Origin: Monoplex corrugatus
Lineage: Eukaryota > Mollusca > Gastropoda > Littorinimorpha > Ranellidae
Assembly: GCA_030674185.1 (NCBI GenBank)
Contig: CM060307.1
Span: 81,273,135 to 81,337,134, forward strand
DNA length: 64,000 bases
Direction: 5' to 3'
Shown: positions 10,266 to 55,419 of the stretch, one piece after another
Layout of the letters: every line of letters begins with the position of its first letter
Position numbering within the stretch: the first letter of the stretch is position 1
Made by a program: the position numbers and the translations under genes
Notes under the pieces: model-generated
Seen by the model: only the letters and a program-made list of their open reading frames with translations
The model's database searches: none
Told to the model about the DNA's origin: nothing

Positions 10266-11733
10266 CATGCTACTCCAGCTGCAGAAGTACAACCTCCGGA
10301 TCATTCATGTTCCCGGCAAGGAAATCCCTGTGGCAGACACACTGTCCAGGAAATATCTGCCAGCAGAGCCAGAAGACGAAATGCTCAAAGACCTTGACGT
10401 CCAAGTCCACACTATCATTTCCAACATGCCTGTATCCGACAGAAAGATGCAACAAATCCAAGCAGCCACCCAGAACGACCCCCAAATGCAGGACCTGAAG
10501 AGTGCCATACAAGATGGATGGCCCCGATATCGCCAGAACTGCAAGGAAAGCATCGCTGATTTCTGGAACTTCCGTGACGAACTGGCCATAGTTGATGGCG
10601 TAATCTTCAAAGGGAGCAAGATACTGATCCCTCCCCCTCTACGCCCCGAAATGCTGGACACAATACATTCAGGGCACTTTGGGATTGAAAAGACACAACA
10701 GCGTGCAAGGGAGATCCTCTTCTGGCCCGGCATGACAACTCAGATTTATAACAAAGTTGCAGCCTGCCCCATCTGCGCACCCACAAGACCCTCAAATCCC
10801 AAAGAACCCATGATACCCCATGAAATACCATCCCGTCCATGGCAGAAGGTAGCCACTGACCTCTTCACATGGGACAACAAACAGTATCTCATCACTGTGG
10901 ACTACTACAGCCGCTTCCAAGAAGTAGACGAGCTGACCAGCACCACCTCCAGTGCCATCATCCGCAGGCTGGCCGTCCACTTTGCCAGACATGGCATACC
11001 CGAGGTCGTCATCAGTGATAACGGCCCACAGTTTTCTGCGGAAGAGTTCACCAACTTTGCATCAACCTGGGATTTCAAACACACCACTAGCAGCCCAGGC
11101 TATCCCCAGTCAAATGGTCTCGCTGAGAAATCGGTGCAGACAATGAAGAACATCCTGAGCAGAGCAAAAGCAGAAGGCAAAAACCCCCTACTCAGCCTCC
11201 TCGAGTACAGGAGTACCCCGGTAGATGGGCTGAAATCCCCAGCGCAACTTCTAATGGGCCGCCAGTTACGGTCCGTCCTACCCACTGCCGCACAGCAGCT
11301 CGATCCAACGACGGTTGACCCAACCACAGTCATCTCCAGAAGACAACAACTGCAGGCCGACCAGAAGCAGTATTATGACCGCACTGCTCACACTCTGCCA
11401 ACTCTCAAAAACGGGGAACAAATCTACGCACAACTAACCAAGGGTGACACGTGGAAACCAGCGACAGTTGTGGGGCCAACTGACAGCCCCAGATCGTTCC
11501 GCATCCAGACACCTGAAGGTCACCAGTTCCGGAGGAATCGCCGTTTTTTGCGCCAATCCTGTCAGACGCCACCACCCAAGACAGTACAACCCAGCAAGGT
11601 CGAACCTCCAGAGCAACTTCCTGAAGTGCCTCTCCCCACGCCTTGCCAAGATGTTCCCATCACCCCTCCGATGGAGACTTACGTGACCCGGAGCGGCCGA
11701 AACGTGAATCCACCAGAGAAGCTAAACCTGTAA
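10266..11733 (+). pseudogene. RNase H tail and integrase of the gypsy element
   Basis: The frame is open to the stop at 11731-11733. It contains RIIHVPGKEIPVADTLSR (RNase H end), then the HHCC finger (HSGHFG at about 10672, CPIC at about 10768). The DDE core follows: D of TVDYYS (about 10900), D of ISDNGPQF (about 11015) and E of GLAEKSV (about 11125). A C-terminal SH3-like region and a proline-rich tail complete it. The integrase alone looks intact. It lacks its own start and depends on the broken upstream Pol frame. Confidence 0.85.
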
Positions 11734-11935
11734 GGTGTGACCAGACACGCCTAATAAAGACTCAGGCTGTGCCTGTAGGGCGCGACCAGCCCGCATCGCA
11801 ATGTACTAGCATCAGTATTATATCCACTACTGGAGACATAGCGAAAATAGCCTTATCTACCTTTCCTTACATTTTGTTTTCTTCTTCCTTTTTCTGTTTT
11901 GTCTTTTTTATGTTTTCCTTGGCAATTTTTTTTTT

Positions 11936-11948
11936 ATAGGAAGGGGGA
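11936..11948 (+). promoter_or_regulatory. Polypurine tract
   Basis: ATAGGAAGGGGGA directly precedes the TG of the 3' LTR, as expected for the plus-strand primer. It follows a long pyrimidine-rich stretch (11860-11935). Confidence 0.8.
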
Positions 11949-12145
11949 TGTAAGATTGAATGCACTGTACAATGCGAGATAACCCTGTCGTTTTGTAGCC
12001 CCATGTCCATCACAGTAAGATCCCCTGATATAGACCAAGTAACTCCCCTTGACGAATGCAACGTGAGTAGTAATAAAGCAGTCAGACTCTATGCAGCTCT
12101 CCTTGGTTGTTCATCTGGCTCTTTCCTACCTGGCGGAACAAAACA
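11949..12145 (+). repeat. 3' LTR of the + strand gypsy element (197 bp)
   Basis: It has the same sequence as 7334-7529 apart from one added A in the TAATAAAGCAG segment. It is followed directly by GTCTG, which matches the bases before the 5' LTR. Confidence 0.9.
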
Positions 12146-12862
12146 GTCTGCTGCCCCTCATTATCAGCTTCTAGACTTCTGGACTTCAGATTGTCAGATT
12201 GGATAAGATTAAAACTCACACTACTACTAACTAGGCAAGTTTAGCAAGAATCATAGTGTAGATCTAAATAGGACTACAATAGTTAAGGATGGTGAGGGAC
12301 AATGGATATTGGTCATGTAGTAGTGTCTCATCTCCTGATATGTGTACACCCACACAACAGTCTTGATGACTTATGTTTGACAGACGCAGCTCAGTGACAA
12401 CACACACTCACACACACACACACACTCACTACACACACACACACAGAGTAAATACCCAAAGGTGTGATGAGCCGATGCACAGTAATGCTGAACTTCTAAA
12501 TTTAATATTATCACACTGAAAAAAATCTTGAATTTTCCAAATATAAAGCCTAAGTACAATGATTAAGATTAATGCTTTAAATGTGATTTTTTAAAATTTC
12601 AAATATTCAATATATGCCTTTTAAATTGGTGTGTGTCCAACTGAGCTTAGGCCTACTGCATTAATGTATGGGCATGACAAACCCATCTTTTCATTTAGTT
12701 TGTTTTGTTCCTGTCTAAAGTGCACAAGGATGCTTTGATATGGACTGTTGGCACTGTATAGGTCTAAATACAATGATTATTAGGTGCTAGTAATTGTGAT
12801 AACTAGTAGTAGTAGTCCTTGTCTGTCATTACTGTTACTGTTGTCATTCAAATGTCTCATAG
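12146..12862. other. No gene seen; short CA repeats
   Basis: The stretch contains an imperfect CA run at 12401-12446 and otherwise AT-rich sequence. No protein or RNA gene is recognised. It ends in a possible splice acceptor (CATAG at 12858-12862) before the candidate exon. Confidence 0.5.
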
Positions 12863-12891
12863 TGGGTAAGGTCTTTATTCATCCAGATAAA

Positions 12892-13867
12892 ATGAGTGAC
12901 TCCGATGCCACCCTCTCCCCACCTGGGTATGAGTGGGATGACTCAGAATGTTTCATCGTCCAGTCACAGACTGATGCCATTGTAAGTGGATATTTTGATA
13001 CTTTTTGTGCAAGACCGACATATGTAGGCCTGTACAGTCAGTCAGCTCATCTTCTCTTGCTGTGTTGATTCACTTAACACATGTTTTAGGATTGTCTCAT
13101 CTTAATGGTAAATAAAACAGATGCATGAAGTTCTCAAAACAAAAGCTTCTGATGGTGATAAAATGTCATCTTAAGTCAGCTTGAGCATTGTGCTTTCCAT
13201 TTCTCACACCATCTCTTTGGAATTCACTGTCAGTTGAACCAAAGGATCTGTCAGGTCTTTCTCACTTGACCTGCCTGTTCCACAGGTCAATTGTCATGAT
13301 ATATATATGCACTGCCACTTTCTATCTACTGGTCATGTCCTGCTGTGCAATAATTCATGTTTGTACACATTTGAGTGAGTTTGAAAAGAAAACTTTATTA
13401 CCAGAGGTTTGCTCTGTAGCCTATATAATGTACGTAGGCTATTTATTATTCTCATTATTTCTTTGGGTTTTGGCATTTTAAATGGGAGAGGTGGTTTTAA
13501 TGCATGAAGTCTTCATAATTGTATCTCTCACATGAATACATGTACACTAGAGACAGAATAGCACGTATACATTTGCTTAAGTGGAACTTTTGAAGACATT
13601 GGCATTTGAGAAAAGAATGTTTTCAGGACAAGAGCCCTCCAGCCTTAAACACTATTAATGATAATGCCAATAATCATCAGGGATATAGTGGGTTGGGCTT
13701 TAAACACTATTAATGATAATGCCAATAATCATCAGGGATACATAGCCACCCTTTCATATGAATTTAATGATGTGGAGCAATCATTTTCATCACTGTATCA
13801 GATGGAGAGGAGGAAATGGCATAGTTGTACTGAGAAGAACAGTGACTTGTATGCTGCATGTACTTAG
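12892..13867 (+). CDS. Candidate small two-exon gene, function unknown
   Basis: Exon 1 (12892-12981) starts ATG and encodes MSDSDATLSPPGYEWDDSEC plus ten further residues. It ends in phase 0 at a consensus donor (GTAAGT). A possible second exon starts after TTTTCAG (13627 on) or after ATCATCAG (13736 on). Both are in frame with SYEFNDVEQSFSSLYQMERR and the stop near 13867. A 55-bp tandem duplication at about 13646-13740 would break the longer version, so the short version or a pseudogene is likelier. I do not recognise the product. It is rich in acidic and polar residues and has no signal peptide or membrane segment. The evidence is splice sites and composition only. Confidence 0.3.
13646..13740. 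repeat. 55-bp tandem duplication
   Basis: The phrase TAAACACTATTAATGATAAT and its continuation to CATCAGGGATA occur twice with a 55-base offset (13646 and 13701). Because 55 is not a multiple of three, the copy shifts the frame of the candidate gene. Confidence 0.85.
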
Positions 13868-14790
13868 CAAAAAATTCTTGGGAGAGGTCAACAGCAAAAT
13901 GATGTCAAGAGAAGCCTTCCTGTCAAGCGTGTACACTCAAAGGGGACTGGGGTGTGTCTAGGTAATGACACTTGGATACCCTTCATGTATAATCTTTAGT
14001 TTTTTTCATTTTTGTTATTGTTTAGATTTTCATTTGACATGTTTGGTTTTACACAGATGACTTTCACGATTCCATTCTTACAATGTCTGCACATTTTTGT
14101 AATCTCTTCATTTAGCAAGCTGTAAATGTGACTATGGATTCTGTGCTTTTTTGTGTATGTGTGGACTATTTGTATGTAACTCATGTAAATATGTTTCAGA
14201 ATTTTGTTTTTGCAATGTAGCTTATTTTTATGTCTGGTGTTTGTGCGTGTATGTTATGATATATTTCTGCTGATGCCCTTTTCATCTTGTTACCTGTTCT
14301 GTGTATTTATTTTGATATAGCATTATGCATTAAAACATTTGTAACCAAATATTGTCCGTCTTTGTGTTTTTGTTTGCATTTAATTTTGTTTTTTGAGTGA
14401 TATGCATACTGGTACATGTACATATATATATATATATATAATATATATATATATATATTGCACACTTATAACACACATGCACACACACATATTTATGTAC
14501 ATAACACATTATCTTTCATGTTGTATGACAGCTTATGAAAAAGTGTGTGATTACGCAAGGAAAAAAACCAAAACTTTTTGAAAAAGGTCTGCTTGTCAGG
14601 GTAAATAATTGAAAAGATACACTGTCCTTACTACCAGCTGAATTTTTAATTCAAAATTGCAACATGAACTTTCCAGATGTGCAAGTTATAAACCAATTCA
14701 GTCTGTGAATCTTTTTTCCCCTCAGAACAGCTTAATTAGTAATTAATCTGTAATCTCTAGTCTTAATAAAGACTCATTTCTATGTTACCA
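13868..14790 (+). other. Possible 3' UTR of the candidate gene
   Basis: This T-rich stretch has no coding signal, with ATTAAA at 14329 and AATAAA at 14765-14770. It includes an AT microsatellite at 14420-14458. The assignment depends on the candidate gene being real. Confidence 0.25.
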
Positions 14791-15744
14791 GGAAACTTGA
14801 GTTTTTTTTCAGTGAAATATTCAAACAATTTTCATGTCTATTTTTAAGGGGTTATACTTTTATACTACCATCACACTCACAGGCTCTCAATTTTTTATTT
14901 TGATTAATCAATATGAATATATTTACATCACATATATCTATACACACATGTATATGATATATAATGATATACATAGGCCTACATATCTCATAATTATAAA
15001 CATCTGTATATAAAAACCAAGAGGTATTTAATAAATACACAGGTTGACAACTTCTTAAAGGCGGTTGTTCATGAAAAACTGTAATTAATTGATTATTACA
15101 TAAAGATTCAGCCTAATGGCATTGAATAACTGTTGTAATTTATCATTATAATTATTTTGAGGCTTTACTCAACAATTTTCAAGTAAGAAATTTGATGATT
15201 TTGGAAACTGTAAAGATTTTAGGAATCTCAATTAATTTTCGCTTTAGCCAGTTGAGGCAATTAATGAATTAATTCCTAATTAATGCAAAAACCCAGAGAT
15301 TCATGAAAGTCGTAATCATCTTGGCTAAACAAAGACCTTTCTATGGATACTTGATTTTTTTCAATCGGTTCAGTCGTTCCAAAGTTATGGTGCTTTTTGT
15401 GATGAAACGGCACATACGCGGTCACAGTTTTTGCTATATAATGATAATAATCCAATGAAGGAAAACGTCGAAAATTTAATCATTAAAAAAATCGTAACTT
15501 TCGTCACAGACAATCAATCAAAGAACTTTTTATACCATTTTAAAGTTCTTTTTTTGCTCTTTTCAATGATGGTAATTACATATTTATTAAAAATATTTGA
15601 AATTTTTTGTAACATACTACTGCCGCCCAATGGCTGAAGAGTGACAGCTCGTCAGTCGAGTCAGAACGAAGGAAATAAAACGTAGATCGATGTGGCTACT
15701 TACGGGTTTCTATACAGCATAGAGTACAGGCAGTGGTGGTCTAT
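14791..15744. other. AT-rich DNA, no gene seen
   Basis: The stretch is rich in AATTAATT phrases (15085-15290). If the LTR at 15760-15937 is the 5' LTR of the - strand gypsy element, the part next to it (about 15640-15744) would be that element's leader. I see no Gag similarity in it. Confidence 0.45.
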
Positions 15745-15759
15745 TCACCGCTGCCACCA
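15745..15759 (-). promoter_or_regulatory. Possible primer-binding site of the - strand gypsy element
   Basis: On the - strand, TGGTGGCAGCGGTG follows the LTR's terminal CA directly, starting with the TGG expected of a tRNA-CCA complement. This favours 15760-15937 being a 5' LTR over a solo LTR. Confidence 0.5.
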
Positions 15760-15937
15760 TGTTTCGTTCTCTTACATACAGAACATAAAATTACTCAAAC
15801 AGCGATCGAGTCTTCAAGTCTTATTATTGTTGCTGGGAAAGCCGTTGAGGGAAGAGTGCGAGAGAGTAGTCTCCCTTTACAGAATAGTTCTGACTCGTGC
15901 ACGGACAGTTGTGCAATTAGCATGCGATAATGTAACA
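15760..15937 (-). repeat. 178-bp LTR, candidate 5' LTR of the - strand gypsy element
   Basis: It matches 2434-2611 in length and orientation with one visible substitution. Its outer flank (15938-15942, CGCTG) equals the outer flank of the other LTR (2429-2433). Its inner flank (CACCA) does not match the outer one, so it is not a solo LTR with its own duplication. These facts fit one insertion spanning 2434-15937. Confidence 0.75.
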
Positions 15938-16879
15938 CGCTGCACTCCCGGAAAGAGCAGCCCGACTTTTACATGGTATGTCCATTATGACATAACAGAA
16001 ATAAATACAAATACATGTATAAATTCTGCGTTTCCCAAGGAAAAAAAAATTAAGGGAGACAACCTTACTTGCCTCACCTGGGCTTGAGGATGCAGTCCCC
16101 TCTCCTTTGTTTTTATCGTATTATTTTTTTTAAGGTGTTATCACTGTCATTGTTTTTTCTCTGTTAGTTGTTATCATTTGGTGATTTGACCTTACTTATG
16201 ATTAATTCTGTGTATTTCGTTTTTATTCATTCTCATATTAATTATACATATTTAAATTCATTTACTGCGGACCAGCCTACCAGCTCCCCTAAACTTCCGA
16301 CCCTGGCCATTTGTTTTGATTTTCATTCACAACCTTTGTCTACAATAGCTCAACATCTTGTGTTCTGTTCTCGTCTTCTCTGGCCAGTTTAGTAGTCCGA
16401 TATGACTTGAGTGTCTGGTACATTCGAACGAACCAGGTGAGCTGTTTTAATTGAACTTTTGGCTTGTGTATTGTGAGATTTATCCTTTCGTTTTCAATGG
16501 TGCACTTGGCCGTCTTGGGTGATGTCATATTACAAATAAATTTTACTACGCAGCCATGATCGTGCCGTCTCATGAATTTATGAGATATATATGTCTAGTT
16601 AGTGTATAATTAGCTCATATGCTACAGTGATCTGGTTCACAATAAGAACTTAAAGCCCAATAGTTTTATGGGAATATTGCACTAACCACTGAAACATGAT
16701 CATCGGATGTAGGTCAGCGTGAGACTGCCTTCTCCTTGAAGAGGCGCCTATAATATGTTCGTTCAAAGTTTTATCTGTATCTGTCTTTATACGTTGCTAC
16801 ATCCAAAGATCTGGCATTAACGCAACGGAAAGTCTGGGGGTGCGCAGCAGTGTTTTTAGTGGTGTCTGGCCGAGGCCAG
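15938..16879. other. No gene seen
   Basis: The region is mixed AT-rich sequence without recognisable proteins, RNAs or clear repeat borders. Any 5' untranslated exon or promoter of ATG9 would lie between here and 20096, but I cannot place it. Confidence 0.5.
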
Positions 16880-17640
16880 TGCCACTTTAATTAAAGGACT
16901 CTATGGTCTTGGTGTTCACAGTGGTGCTGTCGAGGTGGGTCCAGTCGATGATGGTTCTGGGGATAAAAGAGTTCTTGTATTGATCTGTTTTCAGTCAGGT
17001 ACTTTGTAGCATCTGTCATTATTCCGGATGTAGTGGTCGATGGGATTTTTTGTTTCGAAATCTGTTCTCTGTCTTGAGCGAATAAGTCGGCCTGTCTTTT
17101 GGGGTGTTAATAGTTTTTCTGGGGGTAGGGCAGGAAGCAGTCCTTCCACTATTTTGTAGAAGAGAGTCAGTCTGAGGTGCTCTCGTCTCTGTTGGAGAGT
17201 TGGCAGGTTGAACTTCTTTAGAAGAGCCGTAACGAAACCAGGTGTTGTAGACCTATAGTCTCTGGCGATGAAGCGTACTGTTAATCACTGGGTGCGCTCC
17301 ATTCTCTCAACTTCCTGTTTACGGTACGGGTCCCACACAGTTGCTCCATACTCAAGAAGGGGTCTGACCAGGGCTAGATAGGCATTTCACTTGTGGGGTG
17401 TTGAGCAGCGCTTGACATTACGATGGAATTGATGTGGTGTGTCCAGCGGAGGTCGTTTGAAAATTGTATTCCGAGGTATGGGTTGTTGGTAACCTGTTTC
17501 AGTATGGTGTTGTCTAGTGAGTAGTAGAATAAGGAGGCTGGTTTTTGTGCTAGGGTCATGGTGTAACACTTGTTCATGTTGAACCGCAAGAAGGATGCAT
17601 GAATGATGCTCATTTCTGATTGTGTGGGTAGTCAACTATA
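16880..17640 (-). pseudogene. Jockey/CR1-like LINE, RT C-terminal remnant
   Basis: Read on the - strand, there is a MNKCYTMTLA-like segment, then NNPYLGIQFSNDLRWTHHIN. It continues with YLALVRPLLEYGATVWDPYR, VERMERTQ and LQQRREHLRLTLFYKI. These are the typical thumb and tail of jockey/CR1-type LINE reverse transcriptases, distinct from the RTE copies elsewhere in the window. Frames change and the catalytic palm is absent, so this is a 5'-truncated dead copy. Confidence 0.7.
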
Positions 17641-17816
17641 CCAGTTTGTCAGGGGTCAACTGCTATGACAAAGCACGTTTGATTTGTCAGGAGACGGACG
17701 TCAAAACTTCTTTGACTTTGGTTTGAAAAATTAAGTTGATGTAACCCGGGTCTGTAAACTATTGCTTCTACATCCAAAACAAGTGTGACTCACTGACTGC
17801 CCGCGCTCAAGCAAAC

Positions 17817-18284
17817 AGGAACCAGAAAAAACATGAAGAAAGAATAAAAACGCGTATTTAATACCAAAAAACAAGACAGGTGCAAAATTTCGGCGAACTG
17901 GCCTTTGTCAAGTGTAAGATCACAAACAAACACCAGATAAAAAAAATTAGGAGAAAAAGATGTCATTTTAGTCCGTTTATTCCATTTCTCATTCTGGAAG
18001 GAGCAGCAGGGAAGTTTCAGATTTTTCCTCCTAATTTTTATGTCTGGTGTTTGTTTGTGATCATGTCATTTTAGTCAGTTTATTCCTTTTTTCACACTGG
18101 AAAGAGCAGAAGGGAAGTTTCAGTCTTTTTCTCCTAATTTTTGTATCTGGTGTTTTGTTTGTTTGTGATCTTACGCTTGACAAAAGCCAGTTGGCTGAAA
18201 ATTTGCACCTGTCTTGTCTTCTTGTATTAAATATGCATTCTTATTCTTTCTTCGTGTTTTTTTCATGTTTTTTTTCTGGTTCCT
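17817..18284. mobile_element. Foldback element with long inverted repeats
   Basis: The left arm (17817-17965) starts AGGAACCAGAAAAAACATG and runs through GACAGGTGCAAAATTT and ACAAACACCAGATAAAAA. The right arm (about 18121-18284) is its reverse complement with scattered mismatches, ending CATGTTTTTTTTCTGGTTCCT. The spacer (17966-18120) holds further copies of the inner arm motif (CTCCTAATTTTTATGTCTGG), which makes a local tandem array. There is no coding capacity. The structure resembles foldback or MITE-like DNA transposons. No target-site duplication is obvious. Confidence 0.75.
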
Positions 18285-19221
18285 TATTGTTTCTACCCCA
18301 AGAGAGGGAAAGTATGGTATTCTCCTTTGCTTGCAGTATGAACAAATTAGACGAAAAGAAGCAGACAAAATATACCTTTTTACTCGAGACAATAAACTGG
18401 TCTAAAATACAAAATAAAACAGAAAAGTTTGATGAACACACACAAGGGATAAAGTGAAAAGGAGAAAAGACTGCTAGGTTTTAGGGAGCAGCCTGACAGA
18501 CACTGGGATCTGTCCTCCAGGAGTGCTTGGTCAGTGTTCAGACCTTTCAGTGGCAAAGCCTGTGCTCCTGAGGTAGATGGTGCATTTTGTTCAGAAATTA
18601 TCAGACCTCCTGTCTGGGAGTGAGATAGCAAGGGGAGAGGGGTGTCCACACATCTATGCTGAGTAAGCCATCCAAACCTAAGGCTAAAGGTAGTAAAACT
18701 CTGTAATGTGTAGACACATTGCCTGAAGAGGCTAAACAACTAACAGAGCACCCAGAAAAGGAAAGAATTTGGAAGCAGATTATAAGGAAAACATATTCTT
18801 GTGTGATTCATTAAAATTTATATTCAGTATATCTGTCAGATAACAAATTTTTATTTTGTTTGTTTGTGTAACTTACAGATCTGTCCGTTCATACCATTGC
18901 AAGGGAAACAACCCTGTTGTTCTTTTTGGGGCTGCAGTAGTATAAGTGGAGTCTGCCTACATTGAAATTCAGAGGAGATGGATAATTTCTGTTTGTTTTA
19001 GCATTAGTTCAAAGTATTACTATTAGTAGCTATATTTTACCTGTAAGGAAAACTACTATTATTATTAACTAGCGATAGTATATAGCACTGATTGTTTGTC
19101 ACCTTGCTGGTGGAGTTCAGATGTTCTTCGCAACATTGCATATTTAACTTGTCATCATAGTGACATTTATCAGTTAGGTTAATGTCTCCTTTGTTATTAG
19201 GAAGAGTTTCAGTGCTATGTA
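18285..19221. other. No gene seen
   Basis: No exon, RNA gene or defined repeat is recognised. The next unit downstream is a LINE fragment immediately before the first ATG9 coding exon. Confidence 0.5.
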
Positions 19222-20024
19222 GAACCAAATATATTAAATGGATGTGAAAAGTGGACAATTGACAAGCAAAGTCAGTACAAGATTGAGGCAGGTAAAATGT
19301 GGTTTCGGGTTTCGTGGAAGAATGTTAAAAGTTCCATACGCAACAAAGAAAACAAATGAGAAAGTCTTGAAAGAAGCAAACACAAGAAGAACATTAGGGC
19401 AATTCAGGGGCTGTAAAATCATCTAAATAATTATTCATTATTCATTACTCATATTCATTTTATCACAACGAATTTCACCATATGAAACTTGTGGTGCTCT
19501 TTCCGTTGAGAGCACATTCACTTGGTACAGTGCAACCCCCCCCCCTTTTTGTTGTTGTTTTGTTTTGACCAAGACTTTAGAAAAGCAAGAAAGCAAATTG
19601 GCTAATTGGCCTTCAAGGGGAGGGACCTGGGAAGTGAATCTCTCTTTCCAATATTTTCTGCCAGAGCAGCTGGGCAAATGCCCTGCTCGTCATGATTTTC
19701 AACTGCCATGGGGTTATTTTGTATTTGCAGACCAGAAGGCACTCAAGTCCGATGAAGAAGACGAATCAGAAAATGCAAGCAACATGTATAGTATATTTTA
19801 TGAGGCAAGAGAAATTTGAGCACCTGGTCACAACAGGAAAGCCAGAGGGAAAAAGAGTATCAGGTAGATCTTGGGAAAAAATATTAGACAGTTTTGCAAA
19901 CTGGATGTGGACAAAAAAGTTAGGAGATATACTAGCAGTGACAAAAAATAAATTTGTATAGGGGACTATGATCACTGATGTCATGTGGCAAAGCACATAA
20001 TATTAATAATGATGATGTTGATCA
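19222..20024 (+). mobile_element. RTE LINE 3' end, split by about 320 bases
   Basis: Positions 19222-19426 encode a degenerate LLYGCEAWT...KMWF...RTLG segment. Positions 19749-20024 continue with FEHLVTTGKPEGKRVSGRSW and a HVMWQST-like end, followed by TAATAATGATGATG. The stretch between (19427-19748) is unrelated and may be an insertion. It contains a C9T5 tract at about 19539. The tail ends about 70 bases before the ATG9 exon 1 acceptor. Confidence 0.65.
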
Positions 20025-20107
20025 AAACTGTAACATTGCTTGATTGATGTATTGTGCATTTGTATTTGATTTTTAATCCTTTTTTCTTTTTGACAGAATA
20101 AGAGAAA

Positions 20108-54074
<33,967 letters not shown>

Positions 54075-55415
54075 TGGAGGGAGTATGATGACGAATAGGT
54101 CTTTTTATGTTTTTTTTTAATTATGAATTATTCTGTGTAAATACTTTTTTGCTTCTTCTGAGCTACGGTTGCTTTTTAATACACTTACAATAATGTTGTT
54201 ATTGATTTTTTATCAAACATTTTTAGTGAAACATTTATCATACATGAAACACACTTACCTTGTAGTGTGACACTTTGTGTCTTTACTCTTATTCTCCCAT
54301 CTTCATATTGATTTTTTATGGAATTCCTGTCTGTGTAATATATTTATACTTGTATATATGAAACAGAGCAAACTTTTATGGTTTTATACATACTGTCTGT
54401 GTCGCTTTTTCTTTTTCTCTCTTTCACTTTCATTCCCTTCTTGATATTCAACAAAAAGGTGTACTGAACAAGTGAAAGGATGTTTTAAGCTTGTGATTTT
54501 ATCATTTTGTTTTACTTGATATTTTCTTTTTATGAACAAGGGTCTATGAGATCAAGGTCATCTTTGGGTCTCTTTGTGTGTGGGGTGTGTGTTTGTGTGT
54601 GGGTCTGAGAGTTTGTGTTTAAGTGAAATTGTATCAGCTAGTGTGTTTTGCTTCGTCATGTACAGATTTATACCATTTTGAGTTATGGATCAGTGTTGGC
54701 AGTATGTTTGCATGGAACGGCATGTTCTTCTTTGATGGATTGTTATGTTGTTTTTTGTATTTATGTGAGATGTCATAGATTGGTTGGGTATTGTGGATTT
54801 AATGAAGGATTATTCTTGTCCTTAGAAATACAGACATAATTTTTTTTGTAAACTTAGTGTCTTTTCTCTTTCTGTTGTTGCTTTTCAGTAAGTATTAACT
54901 CTCCCTTTTGGTCATTTCATCTGCTGTGCTTCGGAAGGTTTTACCTGAGATTCTGCAAGAGGAATGTAGGGCATTGCCATTGAGTTTGAAAAACATTCTA
55001 TAGGTTTTGTGGCTTCTTGAAAGTGAAAAGATTGGCAATATTCATTGATGCTGCTGCATAAGAGAGCTTGGTTGTAGACTGCATAATGTTTCCTGTGTAA
55101 TTTTCTGTGTATTTTTTCCTGTAATTTTTTTTCCTGTGTGTCATGTGCTTCCTGGAGTCATATCATTATCTAAATGTTGTGATGTTTTTTCCTCTTGTCC
55201 TTTCCTTTCCTTTTTTTTCTTGTTTCATTTTTTCCCTTTCCTCTGTCATATTTTTTTCATCTTTTTTTCCGTCTGAGAGTGTACTGCAGACTTTGACGTT
55301 AAAAAGTCTCCTGTCTTTTGAAATGCAGAAAGCTTTTTTTTTTGTATTTTCTTGTCTGTATTTTTTTATTTTATTATTACTATTCTTCCCTCTGGTCAGT
55401 TTTTCTGGATGGGGG
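54075..55415 (+). other. ATG9 3' UTR and flank
   Basis: AT-rich and T-rich sequence without an open frame of interest. No AATAAA is obvious before 56737, so the 3' UTR may be long or use a variant signal. Confidence 0.5.
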
Positions 55416-55419
55416 TGGG

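Larger units (their letters stand above)
7334..12145 (+). mobile_element. Ty3/gypsy LTR retrotransposon, structurally complete
   Basis: The element is bounded by LTRs at 7334-7529 and 11949-12145, with GTCTG directly before and after it (7329-7333 and 12146-12150). A primer-binding site follows the 5' LTR, and a purine tract precedes the 3' LTR. Gag-protease, RT, RNase H and integrase follow in the usual gypsy order. Frame breaks near 8900, 9610 and 10265 mean no intact Pol is encoded. The LTRs differ only by one extra A, so insertion was recent. It sits inside the interval bracketed by the 178-bp LTR pair. Confidence 0.9.

Noticed and set aside
12892..12981. The MSDSD exon as the true N-terminus of ATG9
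   Set aside because: Joining it to the exon at 20097 gives the wrong frame for ATG9, and an in-frame TAA stands just before the ATG9 start codon.
15760..15937. Solo LTR
   Set aside because: The immediate flanks do not match each other, the inner flank looks like a primer-binding site, and the outer flank matches that of the other LTR.
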